Positions 1 to 10,415 of a stretch of 29,990 nucleotides of DNA are shown piece by piece. A program made the translations under genes and the position numbers. Where the stretch lies: NCBI RefSeq assembly GCF_000003605.2, contig NW_003142305.1, positions 82,718 through 112,707 on the forward strand. The letters run 5' to 3'. The stretch comes from Saccoglossus kowalevskii. Its lineage: Eukaryota > Hemichordata > Enteropneusta > Harrimaniidae. Every line of letters begins with the position of its first letter. Within the stretch, counting starts at the first letter, position 1. A model generated the notes under the pieces. It saw only the letters and a program-made list of their open reading frames with translations. It did no database searches and had not been told where the DNA came from.

Positions 1-1195
1 ATGTATAGTCAAGTGTCATAATTTTGTTATATCACTGCTAATAACTGTTTTCTAATTGTTTTTTCTAGCCACAGACACTTGTAAGTTGAGAACTATGTAT
101 CATCAATATATATATGGACAATCCAGTTCAAATGGCTAAGATATGGAACAATATTCATGAACATTTTTTGCATTGAAATTCTCATTTTTAACTACTATGT
201 TTCGTGATATTTTATGACAAGTCTATAAAGTATTATATGTCATCTATTGTCAAACATAAGCACTGCATTATATTTTTGTCTGTAATTGTGATCATACAAC
301 TTTTTAGCCTCTGTTTGGGCTTAGAGATTTCAGTGATCACTATATCACACACACAAGTGTACAAAATAAGGAACACAGTGCATATTATGTACACAGAATT
401 TCAACCACACAAAAGAATTGAAAATGCACCACCAATCACAGGCCTTTGACAGACTCTTGTATGCATCTCGATGTCAAGGATATTACAGAATAAACATCAC
501 AGCAAGAAAGCTAAGTATATTCAACAGAAAACATTATTTAGGAGGAAGAATATAAATCTCAACTCAAAACAATTGAAACCTGCATTGAAATGATACATGG
601 ACATCAGTCCCGGACACTGAAGAGAATGACAATGATTAGTTGAACACATGGAGCTGGAAGTGAAACTATTTTGATGGTAACTATACTGTTCAAAGTGGTG
701 ATACTGAAACAATTTCTAATAACATGCAAGACGTAATGCAAGACGAAAAGGAGACAACTTGTTCAGCAAATTGGTCTGACTTGGGTCTTGGGATGTTGGG
801 ATGGGAAGACACAGAAGTGTTGTAGTGTGAAAAGAGACCTCCCATTCTGCATCTACATACATTTATGTAGCACACCTTACCATCTTGGCATCGCCAAATG
901 CTACATAGAAAACTGCCAAAGCCTTTAAAGACACTGATAAAGACTACATATTCCCTGTTTCTCAACATTCGCTGCCCCACATGGTCGATTACATGAACTA
1001 ACTAACTAACTGCCACTTTGATCAGTGCCTCTACACTTCTCCATGACTTTCACCAAATGAAATTGACATCATAGTCTTGCAGGTTATTAATTAAAGTAGC
1101 AGTTTCCCTTGTAACAAGCGTGCCATGTGAGCAAAATAAAACGTATTGTGCTTGTGATTGGTGAATCCATTGATAAGCAATGTACAGCTATTTCC
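1..1195. other. Unassigned AT-rich sequence left of the tandem array
   Basis: I see no gene here. The open frames at 204-449 (+), 521-712 (-) and 690-980 (-) have no recognisable motif, no signal peptide and no convincing splice context. The stretch around 720-980 is somewhat richer in GC and could be old repeat or exon debris, but I cannot assign it. Confidence 0.5.
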
Positions 1196-1875
1196 TAATT
1201 CCTTCAGTGTTATGTCTATATGAAAGCCCCATTTGCATAAAGCCAAAGCAGTTTACAGTACAGCTAATTCAATTATGCAGCACTGTCACAGTTATTGCAT
1301 TTATTGCATAATTCCTTCAGTGTTATGTCTATATGAAAGCCCCATTTGCATAAAGCCAAAGCAGTTTACAGTACAGCTAATTCAATTATGCAGCACTGTC
1401 ACAGTTATTGCATTTATTGCATAATTCCTTCAGTGTTATGTCTATATGAAAGCCCCATTTACATAAAGCCAAAGCAGTTTACAGTACAGCTAATTCAATT
1501 ATGCAGCACTGTCACAGTTATTGCATTTATTGCATAATTCCTTCAGTGTTATGTCTATATGAAAGCCCCATTTGCATAAAGCCAAAGCAGTTTACAGTAC
1601 AGCTAATTCAATTATGCAGCACTGTCACAGTTATTGCATTTATTGCATAATTTCAAAGTGTTATGCCTATATGAAAGCCCCATTTGCATAAAGCCAAAGC
1701 AGTTTACAGTACAGCTAATTCAATTATGCAGCACCGTCACAGTTATTGCATTTATTGCATAATTTCGAAAGTGTTATGCCTATATGAAAGCCCCATTTAC
1801 ATAAAGCCAAAGCAGTTTACAGTACAGCTAATTCAATTATGCAGCACTGTCACAGTTATTGCATTTATTGCATAC
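1196..1875. repeat. Tandem array, six copies of a 113-bp unit
   Basis: Six head-to-tail copies begin near 1198, 1311, 1424, 1537, 1650 and 1762. Spacing is 113 bp, except one step of 112 bp. Copies 1-4 are almost identical. Copies 5 and 6 share a variant start (TTTCAAAG or TTTCGAAAG instead of TTCCTTCAG) and TATGCCTAT instead of TATGTCTAT. Each unit ends with the nested motif TTATTGCATTTATTGCATA. Copies 1, 2, 4 and 5 contain ATTTGCAT, the complement of the POU octamer ATGCAAAT; copies 3 and 6 have ATTTACAT. Since 113 is not a multiple of three, the short open frames that recur through the array come from the repeat and are not genes. Confidence 0.95.
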
Positions 1876-1968
1876 TTTGGACAGCATGTTTCTGAAGAAG
1901 TTTGTCTGCACTAGAATGGTTACCATGTCAACCCTATACTACTAACCATGACCACTAGCAGAAAAAAC

Positions 1969-2170
1969 TACTTTCAAGTGGTATTTGATATGAAAGATGC
2001 TTACTTACACATCTCAATGCACCTGGACAGTCAACATTTGATGAGGTTTGTGGTCAAAGGGACAATGTATTAACTCAGTCTTTTCTTTTGGCTTCTTCAT
2101 GGAGCCAGTGATGTCCACAAAAGTGTGCAGGGCAGTGATGATTTTCCATTAGCTGTCAGGAAAAATGTAA
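1969..2170 (+). pseudogene. Reverse-transcriptase fragment, decayed (DIRS/Ty3-like)
   Basis: The plus strand from 1969 reads FDMKDAYLHISMHLDSQ and then RFVVKG. This matches the RT palm block (hydrophobic-D-x-KDAY-h-H-I) of DIRS-type and Ty3-type retroelements. An in-frame TAA follows at the next expected block. The homology resumes one frame over as SVFSFGFFMEP and STKVCRAVMIF, the degenerate equivalent of a SLPFGLxxAPxxFTK segment, then hits another stop. The piece is therefore a short relic with at least one frameshift. The YxDD active-site block was not found downstream. Its order with the recombinase-like debris at about 2.79-3.03 kb favours a DIRS-like source. Family assignment rests on motif memory only. 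Confidence 0.6.
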
Positions 2171-2476
2171 GTGCTAAGTTTAAAATACTAGCATTCCTTC
2201 ATAGATTCAATGTCGGGGAAATCGCATCTTGAGCTGACCCTTCGTTTGGTGTGAATGGCACCCAAAATTACATGTAGATTTGTTTACTACACAGCCGAGA
2301 TTGGCGTATGTGAAATTGCATTAGCATGGGATGCACTGTTGATTCGCGGGATAACTTTGATGTGCAGGCATTTCATTTACAGTTCAGGAAGCTGTCTGTG
2401 CCAACTAACACTTCAAAATAGTTCTAGGGTGGTCTCTACTCCTACTATAAATTAGGATTCCTAGTAATAACAGTTA
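2171..2476. other. Probable retroelement debris, no intact gene
   Basis: This lies between the RT relic and the inserted MITE. The 66-codon frame at 2255-2455 (+) has no recognisable domain. By position it may derive from the RNase H region of the same retroelement, but I see no RNase H motif. Confidence 0.3.
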
Positions 2477-2485
2477 CCCATCTAG

Positions 2486-2679
2486 TAGACTGGCGCAGTC
2501 AAGGCGATTAATTTGTTTTTGTAGTATATATAAAATAAAAAAAATCGCGAAATGGAGGTGTTAGCGCGAAATCCCTTGTAACTGCAAAATGATTTCGCGC
2601 TAACACTTTCATTTCGCGATTTCTTTTATTTTATTTAAACTAAAAAAAAAAAACTAATCATCCCGACTCCGCCAGTCTA
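2486..2679. mobile_element. Long-TIR MITE (foldback type), 194 bp, 9-bp target duplication
   Basis: The element is almost entirely two inverted arms of about 88 bp around a loop of about 17 bp. The left arm begins TAGACTGGCG and the right arm ends CGCCAGTCTA. Inner arm parts pair closely, for example ATCGCGAAATGGAGGTGTTA against ATCGCGAAATGAAAGTGTTA read on the other strand. It is flanked by CCCATCTAG at 2477-2485 and again at 2680-2688. Removing the element and one copy restores a plausible continuous site. Long TIRs with a 9-bp duplication suggest the Mutator-like superfamily, but no transposase is present and this is inference. Confidence 0.9.
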
Positions 2680-2689
2680 CCCATCTAGC

Positions 2690-3030
2690 TGCTCACAAGC
2701 CAAGAACTGTTCAACCTTGTTCATGCATCCAGGCTTTCCTATTGTTCTGTCAGGCTTAGTTTCAGATTGAGCCAAAGAGACTATGCATAGATTGCCCCAG
2801 CAGAGCTTAATTCACTGTTCACTGCAAGTTTTGCTGCATACACATTTGGGGCACGTTTTGCCATACTTTTTTTCTATTCATCAACAATCTATTCTATAGG
2901 AGCACTAGCAATTAACTTTGTCATGATGGTACAATGGTCTACATCAGTAATGTAATCATATTCACCAACTACTGTCATCTCTTTTACTATTGTATTGGCT
3001 TAAACACATGGTCACATAAAATATTCATTT
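2690..3030 (+). pseudogene. Possible tyrosine-recombinase fragment of a DIRS-like element
   Basis: One plus-strand frame reads LFTASFAAYTFGARFAILFF, then IYSIGALAINFVMMVQWSTS, then SYSPTTVISFT, with stops between blocks. The spacing resembles the N-terminal core-binding domain of DIRS-type tyrosine recombinases (S-T-x-x-x-Y-x-x-G-x-x-x-F ... F-V ... L-S-x-x-T-I). The catalytic R-H-R-Y part is not present. It follows the RT relic on the same strand, as in DIRS elements. Similarity is weak and could be chance. Confidence 0.3.
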
Positions 3031-3171
3031 GGAGACTAGATAACACACTCCCATTGTACTGTACACCTATCTTGGTATGATAGAGATGTGTGACATTGGA
3101 GAGTTTTTCAAGTTGACTTCATAGGTGATATTCAGTTGAAATTTGTTTCTGTCTTCATTGGAGAATATGTA

Positions 3172-3890
3172 CGAGGGATGATCAATAAGTTCTCTGCCTT
3201 CCTCATAAAACATTACAGAAGGAAGATTTTTCTTACACTATTTTTCAACATAGTCCCCTCTAAATCTCTTGAGGAAGTTGCCAGGAATTGACTGAAAACT
3301 AGCCGAAAGCGTCTTTGAAACTTCCAATCTGTTCAACTTCTGATGTGGAGTCAACATTCGGGGCACCCACCTTGCAGACAACTTGCTCATCCCCAAGATG
3401 TTCGACAAAACATTTTGAACTGCGCCATAACTGATGCCTGATATGTCTAATAGTGACGAGTCTGTCATTTATTACCATGCAATGGATGGCCTCAACCTGA
3501 TTGTCTGTGGTGGCAGATTGTGGGCGTCCAGACCTTGGGTCATCTTTCGTGCTCTCCTTGTCTCGCTTAAAGTTAGCAACCGACTTCTTTACAGTGGAAT
3601 AAGAAGGCGAGACCTCACCAAGTGTCGTGACCATGTCTTCGTGGATTTCTTTGGGAGTCATCCCTTTTTATAGAGATACTTGATCACAGCACGAGCTTCT
3701 GTCTGTTTCATTTTTTTTATTTTCGACTTACCTGCTGATTATAAATGGACACGCACCACATGCTAATTAATGAATACCTAAATTTGCATTCTATGAGTAG
3801 TGACTTAAGACATTATAGTATAAAGTTATACCACAGAATAGGAGTTCCGTCCCTTGTTTCATGGTGAGGCCGAGAACTGATCACCCCTTG
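3172..3890 (-). mobile_element. Internally deleted mariner element, 719 bp, flanked by TA
   Basis: The left end reads CGAGGGATGATCAATAAGTT and the right end, read inward on the other strand, CAAGGGGTGATCAGTTCTC. These are imperfect TIRs of the IS630/Tc1/mariner type. A TA dinucleotide flanks each end (3170-3171 and 3891-3892), the standard target duplication. Autonomous mariners are about 1.3 kb, so roughly half is missing. The inside is a broken transposase gene on the minus strand (separate entry) whose catalytic region has been deleted. The element can no longer move by its own protein. Confidence 0.88.
3238..3711 (-). pseudogene. Mariner transposase remnant lacking the DDE/D domain
   Basis: A minus-strand start at 3711 opens MKQTEARAVIKYLYKKG. 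After a frameshift near 3662 it continues in another frame as MTPKEIHEDMVTTLGE, with later blocks YSTVKKSVANFKR and DDPRSGRPQSATT, the helix-turn-helix N-terminus of mariner transposases. A second frameshift near 3430-3460 moves the reading to the frame with ISYGAVQNVL, LGMSKLSARWVPRMLT and NFLKRF. The protein then jumps to RGDYVEK and a stop at 3238. GDYVEK resembles the normal C-terminal end of these proteins, so the block with the catalytic aspartates has been cut out. Confidence 0.85.
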
Positions 3891-3892
3891 TA

Positions 3893-5640
3893 TGCTTGGC
3901 AAAATATATTGCTTGGCACATCATGTATGACGTGTTTCAGAGAATTAGTAAAGGTTACCATCAGAAGTTGGAACCATACACCACACTACTGGCGTGATAA
4001 CATGTGTTATATTTCAGTCGAAATTTAGAAGCATCTACTGAATTATGCAGGATTGGATGACAGGCATATATTAATGTGGTAAAAAAGTCAAATCTCGCAA
4101 CCAAATCTCGAGTGTCTATGAAATAATTTCACATTCTGATTATTATGTAATTGCCATCATCAAGTCTGATTGATACTAGCTTGGCACTAGAACATCTAAG
4201 TAGTATCTTGTTTTTGGTGTACCACTTGTTTACTCGTTGGCCTTCCGTAGTGTGGTTTCCAGTATCATCGGATCTAGTTCAGCGTGACTGTAGGATACAA
4301 GTGGTTACCATCAGCAGTGGACAGTGCCAGTTACACGGTAACAAAAAATACCCTGTGTATATGAAAGATGGTGAAAGAGGCCTTAGAATTGCGTCAATAT
4401 TGGAGGCAAGTTACTCAACAAGAATGGGAGAATGGTGATCGTGTGCCCCGGATCTGCTAAAGTGAAGTGAAAGGAACTTGATTGTGAAGTAGGCGTCAAC
4501 TGTGAGTATGAACATATGATGTCATACATTTGGCATTATTCTACGTTCTTGTACAGTTGAAACTTTTTGAAAATTTTGGCTGTGAAATTGCACACGATGG
4601 TGCTCCCCCGCAGAATATTGTGCGAGCTGGTACAGAGAAAGTTTGTACATGTATAACATTTAGCCACTATTCATAGATCGAATGTGTGAACAGATTTACT
4701 TCAAAGAACACTCAATATTCTGAAATCTACGTAAAGTCAATTGTATAAGTAGCCGCGGTGCAGGAGCCACAGCATCCTGTAACTGACACGACTATGAGGT
4801 GCGATTAACTACCTGTACCGACGAAAACGCGAAATAAATGCTGTCAGTGGAGAGGTACATCTGCATATCACGTGACGACGAATGTATTCTTCAAACTTTT
4901 ACATCTGTATAGCCATCCCAACCTAAGTCCCCATAGTGTAGAAGTTATAGGTACTGACTACCAATACAAACGTTGTGCATCTATTTGCAATAGAAATGCC
5001 TGACAATAACAAATCATAAATTTACATATGCAGAAACCTAAAGTGGCCAATGTTATTAATATGCATATGAAACTAGCGATTACTAATGGTAACAACTGCG
5101 GTGAAATATACATATACATATTATATGTATAATTCCTTTACAACATTACTTTATTAAACAAATAATAAATAAATAAACAAACACATTTAGAACAGAACAT
5201 GACTACGTTGTTGTAAAAAGTCTTTAATGTCCACGGACATTGTGGATAGCTAATAATTTACGAATGCACTGTTTGGTGCGGATATAGTTTATAACTGTGG
5301 TGTAATATGTCCCAACGCAGTCACTGTGATAACTGTAATAACTCAGTGAATCAATACACCTTTGACAGATTAACAACAGTTTATTTGATAAGAAGAATAA
5401 CATCAGAAGCAAATGTTGTATCTCCTTTCACTTGGTCATTACCATCAATTGTTCTAGAACGTATTCAACGTACTTCTGGATTCCAACAATAGACGTTTCC
5501 GATATATGTCATTATTTGAGGCAATATTTCGCCAAGCGTTTGCCATTACTGTTATACACATTCATTGATCTTTTTTTAAATTGTCCTAATCAATGAATTC
5601 TCCTGCAATGTAAATATATTCATGGATTTAATGTGCGTGT
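3893..5640. other. Unassigned sequence
   Basis: No gene recognised. The 95-codon frame at 4151-4438 (+) lacks motifs and splice support. A TTTATT at 5380-5385 is an AATAAA on the minus strand, about 260 bases past the stop of the candidate secreted-protein gene, and could serve as its poly(A) signal. Confidence 0.4.
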
Positions 5641-6568
5641 TCACAGCTTGTCACACGGTATACATGAGCAGGACAATATCTTCCGGTATTTGACCGTTTG
5701 TGGCCGCTTTCCCCTTCCTCTTAAACTGACCTGCAAAAAAACACACACCCATATGTGAAATCAATAAATAATAAACCACTTGTAAAAAATATTATAATTG
5801 TGTGAATAGTTAGTTGTCTTGTTTACCTGATTTGAGCGTATTCCATGAACGACGGCTATTCGTAAACACTGTACGTCTCGTGTTACAAATAACTTTTATT
5901 ATTACATTAGTATTGATTAGGACACGTGTCATAAACTTTTTGTTATTTTCACCCGGAACGAAATATATTTTTGAAGAAACAATTTCCATGGGAATCAACG
6001 AAATGTTTCACAAAAAAGTAAATAGTTTTTATCAGTTTTTGACAGCCATAAGTACACATTTTTTGTTGAATGTGATGTTCTTAGCATATGTAAATTTTGA
6101 GATGATTATGAAACCGTTTTACCATAAAAACCAACAGATCACCATTTCAATGGATATTTCAGCCCTTTATTTTTGATTTGTGCGAAAAGTAATTGGAATA
6201 TTATATTCTTTGTTTCATGAACAACAGCATAAAATATAACCACAATTGTAAATATCATTTGTTTTAATGGTACACATTACCTGTCTTTCAACCCAGTTGT
6301 CAATACTGCAACAGCAATTATCAGTTGTTACATTTGTAAATGTTAAATCCGAGTCATCGAATGCAGGTAAAGACTTCAGTATAAAACGGCGCTCCTGTAC
6401 ACATGCAAACGTATTGATACGTCTATTTTCGTAACCGGGTTTTGAGACGTACACTTCATGTGACTCCCGACGACAAGAACAGTTTGTGTCTAGTATTAAT
6501 ATACAAAGAGTCAATGATGTAAAATACAGCACGTATCTGTAATATCTTCGAGGCTGCATGATGACCAT
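5641..6568 (-). CDS. Candidate small secreted cysteine-rich protein, 2-3 exons
   Basis: Exon A runs from an acceptor (TTTTTTTTACAG, exon start 6603) to a strong donor (GACAG/GTAATG, exon end 6281). Its first ATG is at 6568; another in-frame ATG is at 6559. It encodes a signal peptide (RR, then VLYFTSLTLCILIL) and a mature part with NCSC, AC and NCCCS. The last exon begins after TTTTTTTGCAG at 5730. In the phase left by exon A it reads RGRGKRPQTV and then KILSCSCIPC, stopping at 5641. A middle exon 5868-5827 (donor ATCAG/GTAAAC, weak acceptor TACAG) is also in phase and adds one cysteine, giving about 139 aa with ten cysteines in the predicted mature part. A longer middle exon (5935-5827) would change the last frame and end at 5651. 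A C-terminal CxC is usual in cystine-knot-type ligands, including IL-17-like proteins, but I cannot assign a family. The exons are richer in GC than their flanks. All splice joins are predicted. Confidence 0.4.
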
Positions 6569-6603
6569 ATCCAGTATAAGTGTTGATAGATGCGAGTACA
6601 ATT
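6281..6603 (-). CDS. Exon A of the candidate secreted-protein gene (signal peptide)
   Basis: This is the largest exon of the gene described above. The minus frame stays open on both sides from 6661 to 6215, but the AG/AATTG acceptor and CAG/GTAATG donor mark 6603-6281. Coding in this exon starts at 6568 or 6559; the 35-44 bases before it would be 5' untranslated. Basic residues, a hydrophobic run of about 14 residues and then Cys-rich sequence are what a secreted precursor looks like. Confidence 0.45.
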
Positions 6604-9600
6604 CTGTAAAAAAAATAATGATTATTAGACATATATTATTAGATGAAATTACATTGCTCAAAACAAAAAGACATATATTTACACTGCAACACTGACCATT
6701 TCATTAATTACATACATGCTTTAAGATCAATATATGTTTCCTTCACTGATTTGACGTAATTGTAATGTGCGTTCGTTTCAGTCATTTGTTTGGTGTCTAC
6801 TGTTTCACCAACTTGTACTATCGTTTATATATAATGATTTGTCTACTATTTTAGCTGCTGCTGAAGATATTCATCTAATATCTACGTTGGAATTACGATG
6901 AACAATTGGCAGTCCTCATTTAGTGATTGACATGCACGTCCATCTTGTTCATGAGATACAACACTTGCATCTCAAAATAAATCCCACGGTAGTGCTTAAG
7001 TACCTGTTCAAACACTTCGGATCATAGCTGACACGTGTTGGGTTTAATATTACCTTTCATGACTCATTTCAGAAACAAACTTCAATACAATGTATATGTA
7101 TTCTATCGGCTAATTTCAATGATTTCTTTTTAATCTCAATAGTGACATTACCCGAAAACCTCGAATTTGCTAAAATTCTATAAATGTGAAACAGTTTATG
7201 GGGGAATTACTACCTCAAACTGCAGTCACTCACAGTCTTTGTACATTGTGTATCTCACATGGCAGCCTGATCCACGACATGTATTATTTTCCCCACGTTT
7301 GGCTAATGCGCATACTGGGAGTTCATCATTATCTTTGTGTGGTCCCATGTGAAAACAGGATGGCATTTCAAAAACCAACATGTTTCAGGACAGTATGAAA
7401 ATGTGGATTGGGGTTACATTGCAATAGACAGTTTACTGTAACCAGTTATCTAGGTTTATTGTTTATAAACATGTCACATGATTATTAAATTATTTAAATT
7501 AGGAGTTGTTACTTGATACGTTAACATTTTACCGATTCTGGTATAATAGTATAGTAGACCTCATAGTAACCTTTCTTGTTTTCACACACAATATATGTCA
7601 CAGATATCTCATAATGTGTACTATTACTGCAGACACATTGTATAATTGTGTTTTTTTATTAGATTATGTGACACTTCAGGCTAAATACGCGTTACAGACA
7701 TTCGATTTCTTTGATATTGATAATAAGGTTAATTTATTTTATAAACAGATTGAAACCTTGCCCCGGGTACAGAGAAATGGAACTATTAACATGTAATATG
7801 TAACGCACATGTATGGAATAGATATTGTGTACACGCTTGGTTGTGATTTGAACAAAAAATGGAAATATACATATTATTGCAGCCTCAAGAAAAAGAAATA
7901 ATAATTAGATCTAATTTCTCAGATAGCATCAATGTCAATCACATGTCAATCACATGTCTGATACAGACTTTAGGTATTCATTAGAAACCATTTGATTACA
8001 ACACAGAATGGCACACGTGGTTGGCACCCGTGGAACAGGGTATGATCATTCTATTTGATTTACTTGACACCATCAATTGTTTATAAACCTATATATAATA
8101 GTATACGAGTATAGTTATAGTTTTCTCCATTATGAGTATATTCTGTTACATATATGATGACGTTCCAGACTATGCAAATTACAAGTCTCTTACGGCTTGT
8201 GCTTATACCCATATTTTATACATCTATTTTGGGTACACCGAGTTTCAGTAAAGCGTGAGCGTGTCCATTTGCAGCGGTGAGCCTTATAACTACACGGTTA
8301 TCACAATATGTGACAATTTGACAATCAAATAATGTACAGAATAAATAAATCAATGTAGTCGATAAACCCCCACTTATGATGGACAAGCAGTCACTTTGAC
8401 GTGATTGTATCATTTGCAGTAAATAATGCACTTCTGATTGTATTTGTGAAATGATAAGGTCGAAGTAACAAATTTGTCACATAAAATACAGGAAATTACT
8501 TATTTGTACCCGGAAACGTGTTTAGAAATATATATTTACAGACATAGTTTTTCAATTATAAACTTAATCCGGTTGACATTATAGGATTAGGAAATATTAG
8601 ATTATCGACTGTCGTGCATTTTTCTTGCTCGTACCTAATCTACTACAATTTATTTTTTTACTCATAAATGATAATATGACCTCACATTGTTTTATACTTA
8701 CAAATATCCAATTAATAGTCAACAACTGAAACGTATCATCATAAGAAATCATGAAACCAAGCAGAAACCTACAGCTAAACTATCCAATATTTTTGTTAGT
8801 GCTCGGTTCAAACTGTTCACCATATGAGCAGGTTAATCTACTGAAAATAAAACAATCTTTAATACGAAAATGCACGATCGTCATGGCACGTTTCGTTCCA
8901 TGGCAACCGTTTTACATGAGGCATTGTCTTCGTCGAATTCATATTTAATCGAGATATAATTGGTGCTCAGACCAGTATACACAGTCATTATGTTTATATA
9001 TAACTGACTATAGTTATATAATCAAATGTCATATACATTTGTACTATATTTAGAATTAACAAATGTCTGTTCATGTCGAGTTAAAACAATTTAAGATAAT
9101 CGCGTCTGCACAACTATTCCAGGTTGAAAACATGACCGCTGTGTCACATTTATTAAATGGTTGTGTTTTAATTCGGTCAATTTGTCTATACGCAGTATGT
9201 ATTTTATTCATGTTAGATCATACTACCAACACTTTGTGTTATCAACTCAATGTTGCGGTTTCAGTTTGTCTTTTTTACAAGATCACATACTAAGAAACGC
9301 ATTTCAAAAGTGTAATACAACATGAATGACATTTAGTATCAATGTATTCAAGGACGGAAAACGAATATTTAATTATGGAGATGACATTGCCACTCAGAAA
9401 CCAAATAATAAAGTAGTAAACCTAATAATAATGTTATTGAATTACCGGTTAGAATCAGTGACGTATGAGGTGTTCGATTGAATGCGGGCTTTCGTCCAAT
9501 CGGTGTATATCAAAAAATATAATATATTCGTACACGTTCTGTGTAGTATATTTTGATTTCCAAAACTCGGCTAATAACGTCAAGAATTACTAAATAGTTA

Positions 9601-10391
9601 ATTAATCTAATCAATGTAATACGTGAAAGTGGTAGTTTATTGGATGCCATCTCGGATAAAATTTCACACAGCAGTACATGCATCTGTGTCAATCACGTTT
9701 TGGACTACTGTCGACCTTTAAGTAATCCCTGTAATAATTTCTGCTTGGCTAACCGTCCCATTTAACCATACACTATTTACTCTGCCATAAAGTCTTATCC
9801 GATATATCTTGACTGAAGACATTACAGGAAAGTACTATACAAATTGTTCACACTCACACAATTGAAGTAGATATACATTGTTAGCTGAAATCAATATATG
9901 ATTTTAAGGCACCTAGATAATTACTATATGTAAAGTAAACAGACAGAACGATACAATTCCCTACCTTGTCAAGCACTTGTTGTGTGATGTTTATCTTGAC
10001 ATATTTATGGATAAAATGTCTTCATTGCTAGCGTGGGCGCCTACTACAAAATCTATTTTCGGTTAGTTACTTCTTCACACACGGGTGGCGCGTCCATCAG
10101 CAAATATGTTCTCTTGGTGTAAGAATAGGAATATTACATCGGAGCACATGTTCTTAGCTTATTGTCATTATTGCATCCCGCGCAATGGGAAATACACAAT
10201 TATTCACATTTTGTTTCAATGACCTTACCCTGGAGATAATTATCACCATGAAAGAAGTATTATTTTTTTAATGACGGATATAATTGTAAAGAGTCAATTG
10301 AAATGAGCGACGGTACTGAATCCGATGATTGTAAAGGCGCCTGTAACATTCTTCCCTGTGATTTACACCGTAAATAGACATTGTGAATATC

Positions 10392-10415
10392 ATATATAAA
10401 TATATATATATATAT
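10392..10415. repeat. AT-dinucleotide microsatellite
   Basis: A short run of alternating TA with one AAA interruption. No function inferred. Confidence 0.8.

Noticed and set aside
1233-1914. Recurring 63-76 codon plus-strand frames with the same peptide
   Set aside because: They are produced by the 113-bp tandem unit. The unit is not a multiple of three and the frames stop in every copy.
4151-4438. 95-codon plus-strand frame
   Set aside because: No motif, no signal peptide, no splice context and no similarity that I recognise.
5651-6603. FGF-like reading of the candidate secreted gene (SW..LK.GQFK..G in the long middle exon)
   Set aside because: A dozen scattered matches to the FGF C-terminus can be lined up, but the upstream beta-trefoil core of an FGF is absent and the required splice model has a poor acceptor. 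I treat it as chance.
6215-6661. 148-codon minus frame taken as one single-exon gene
   Set aside because: The ends are AT-rich and non-coding in character, while a good acceptor and donor mark 6603-6281 as the exon.
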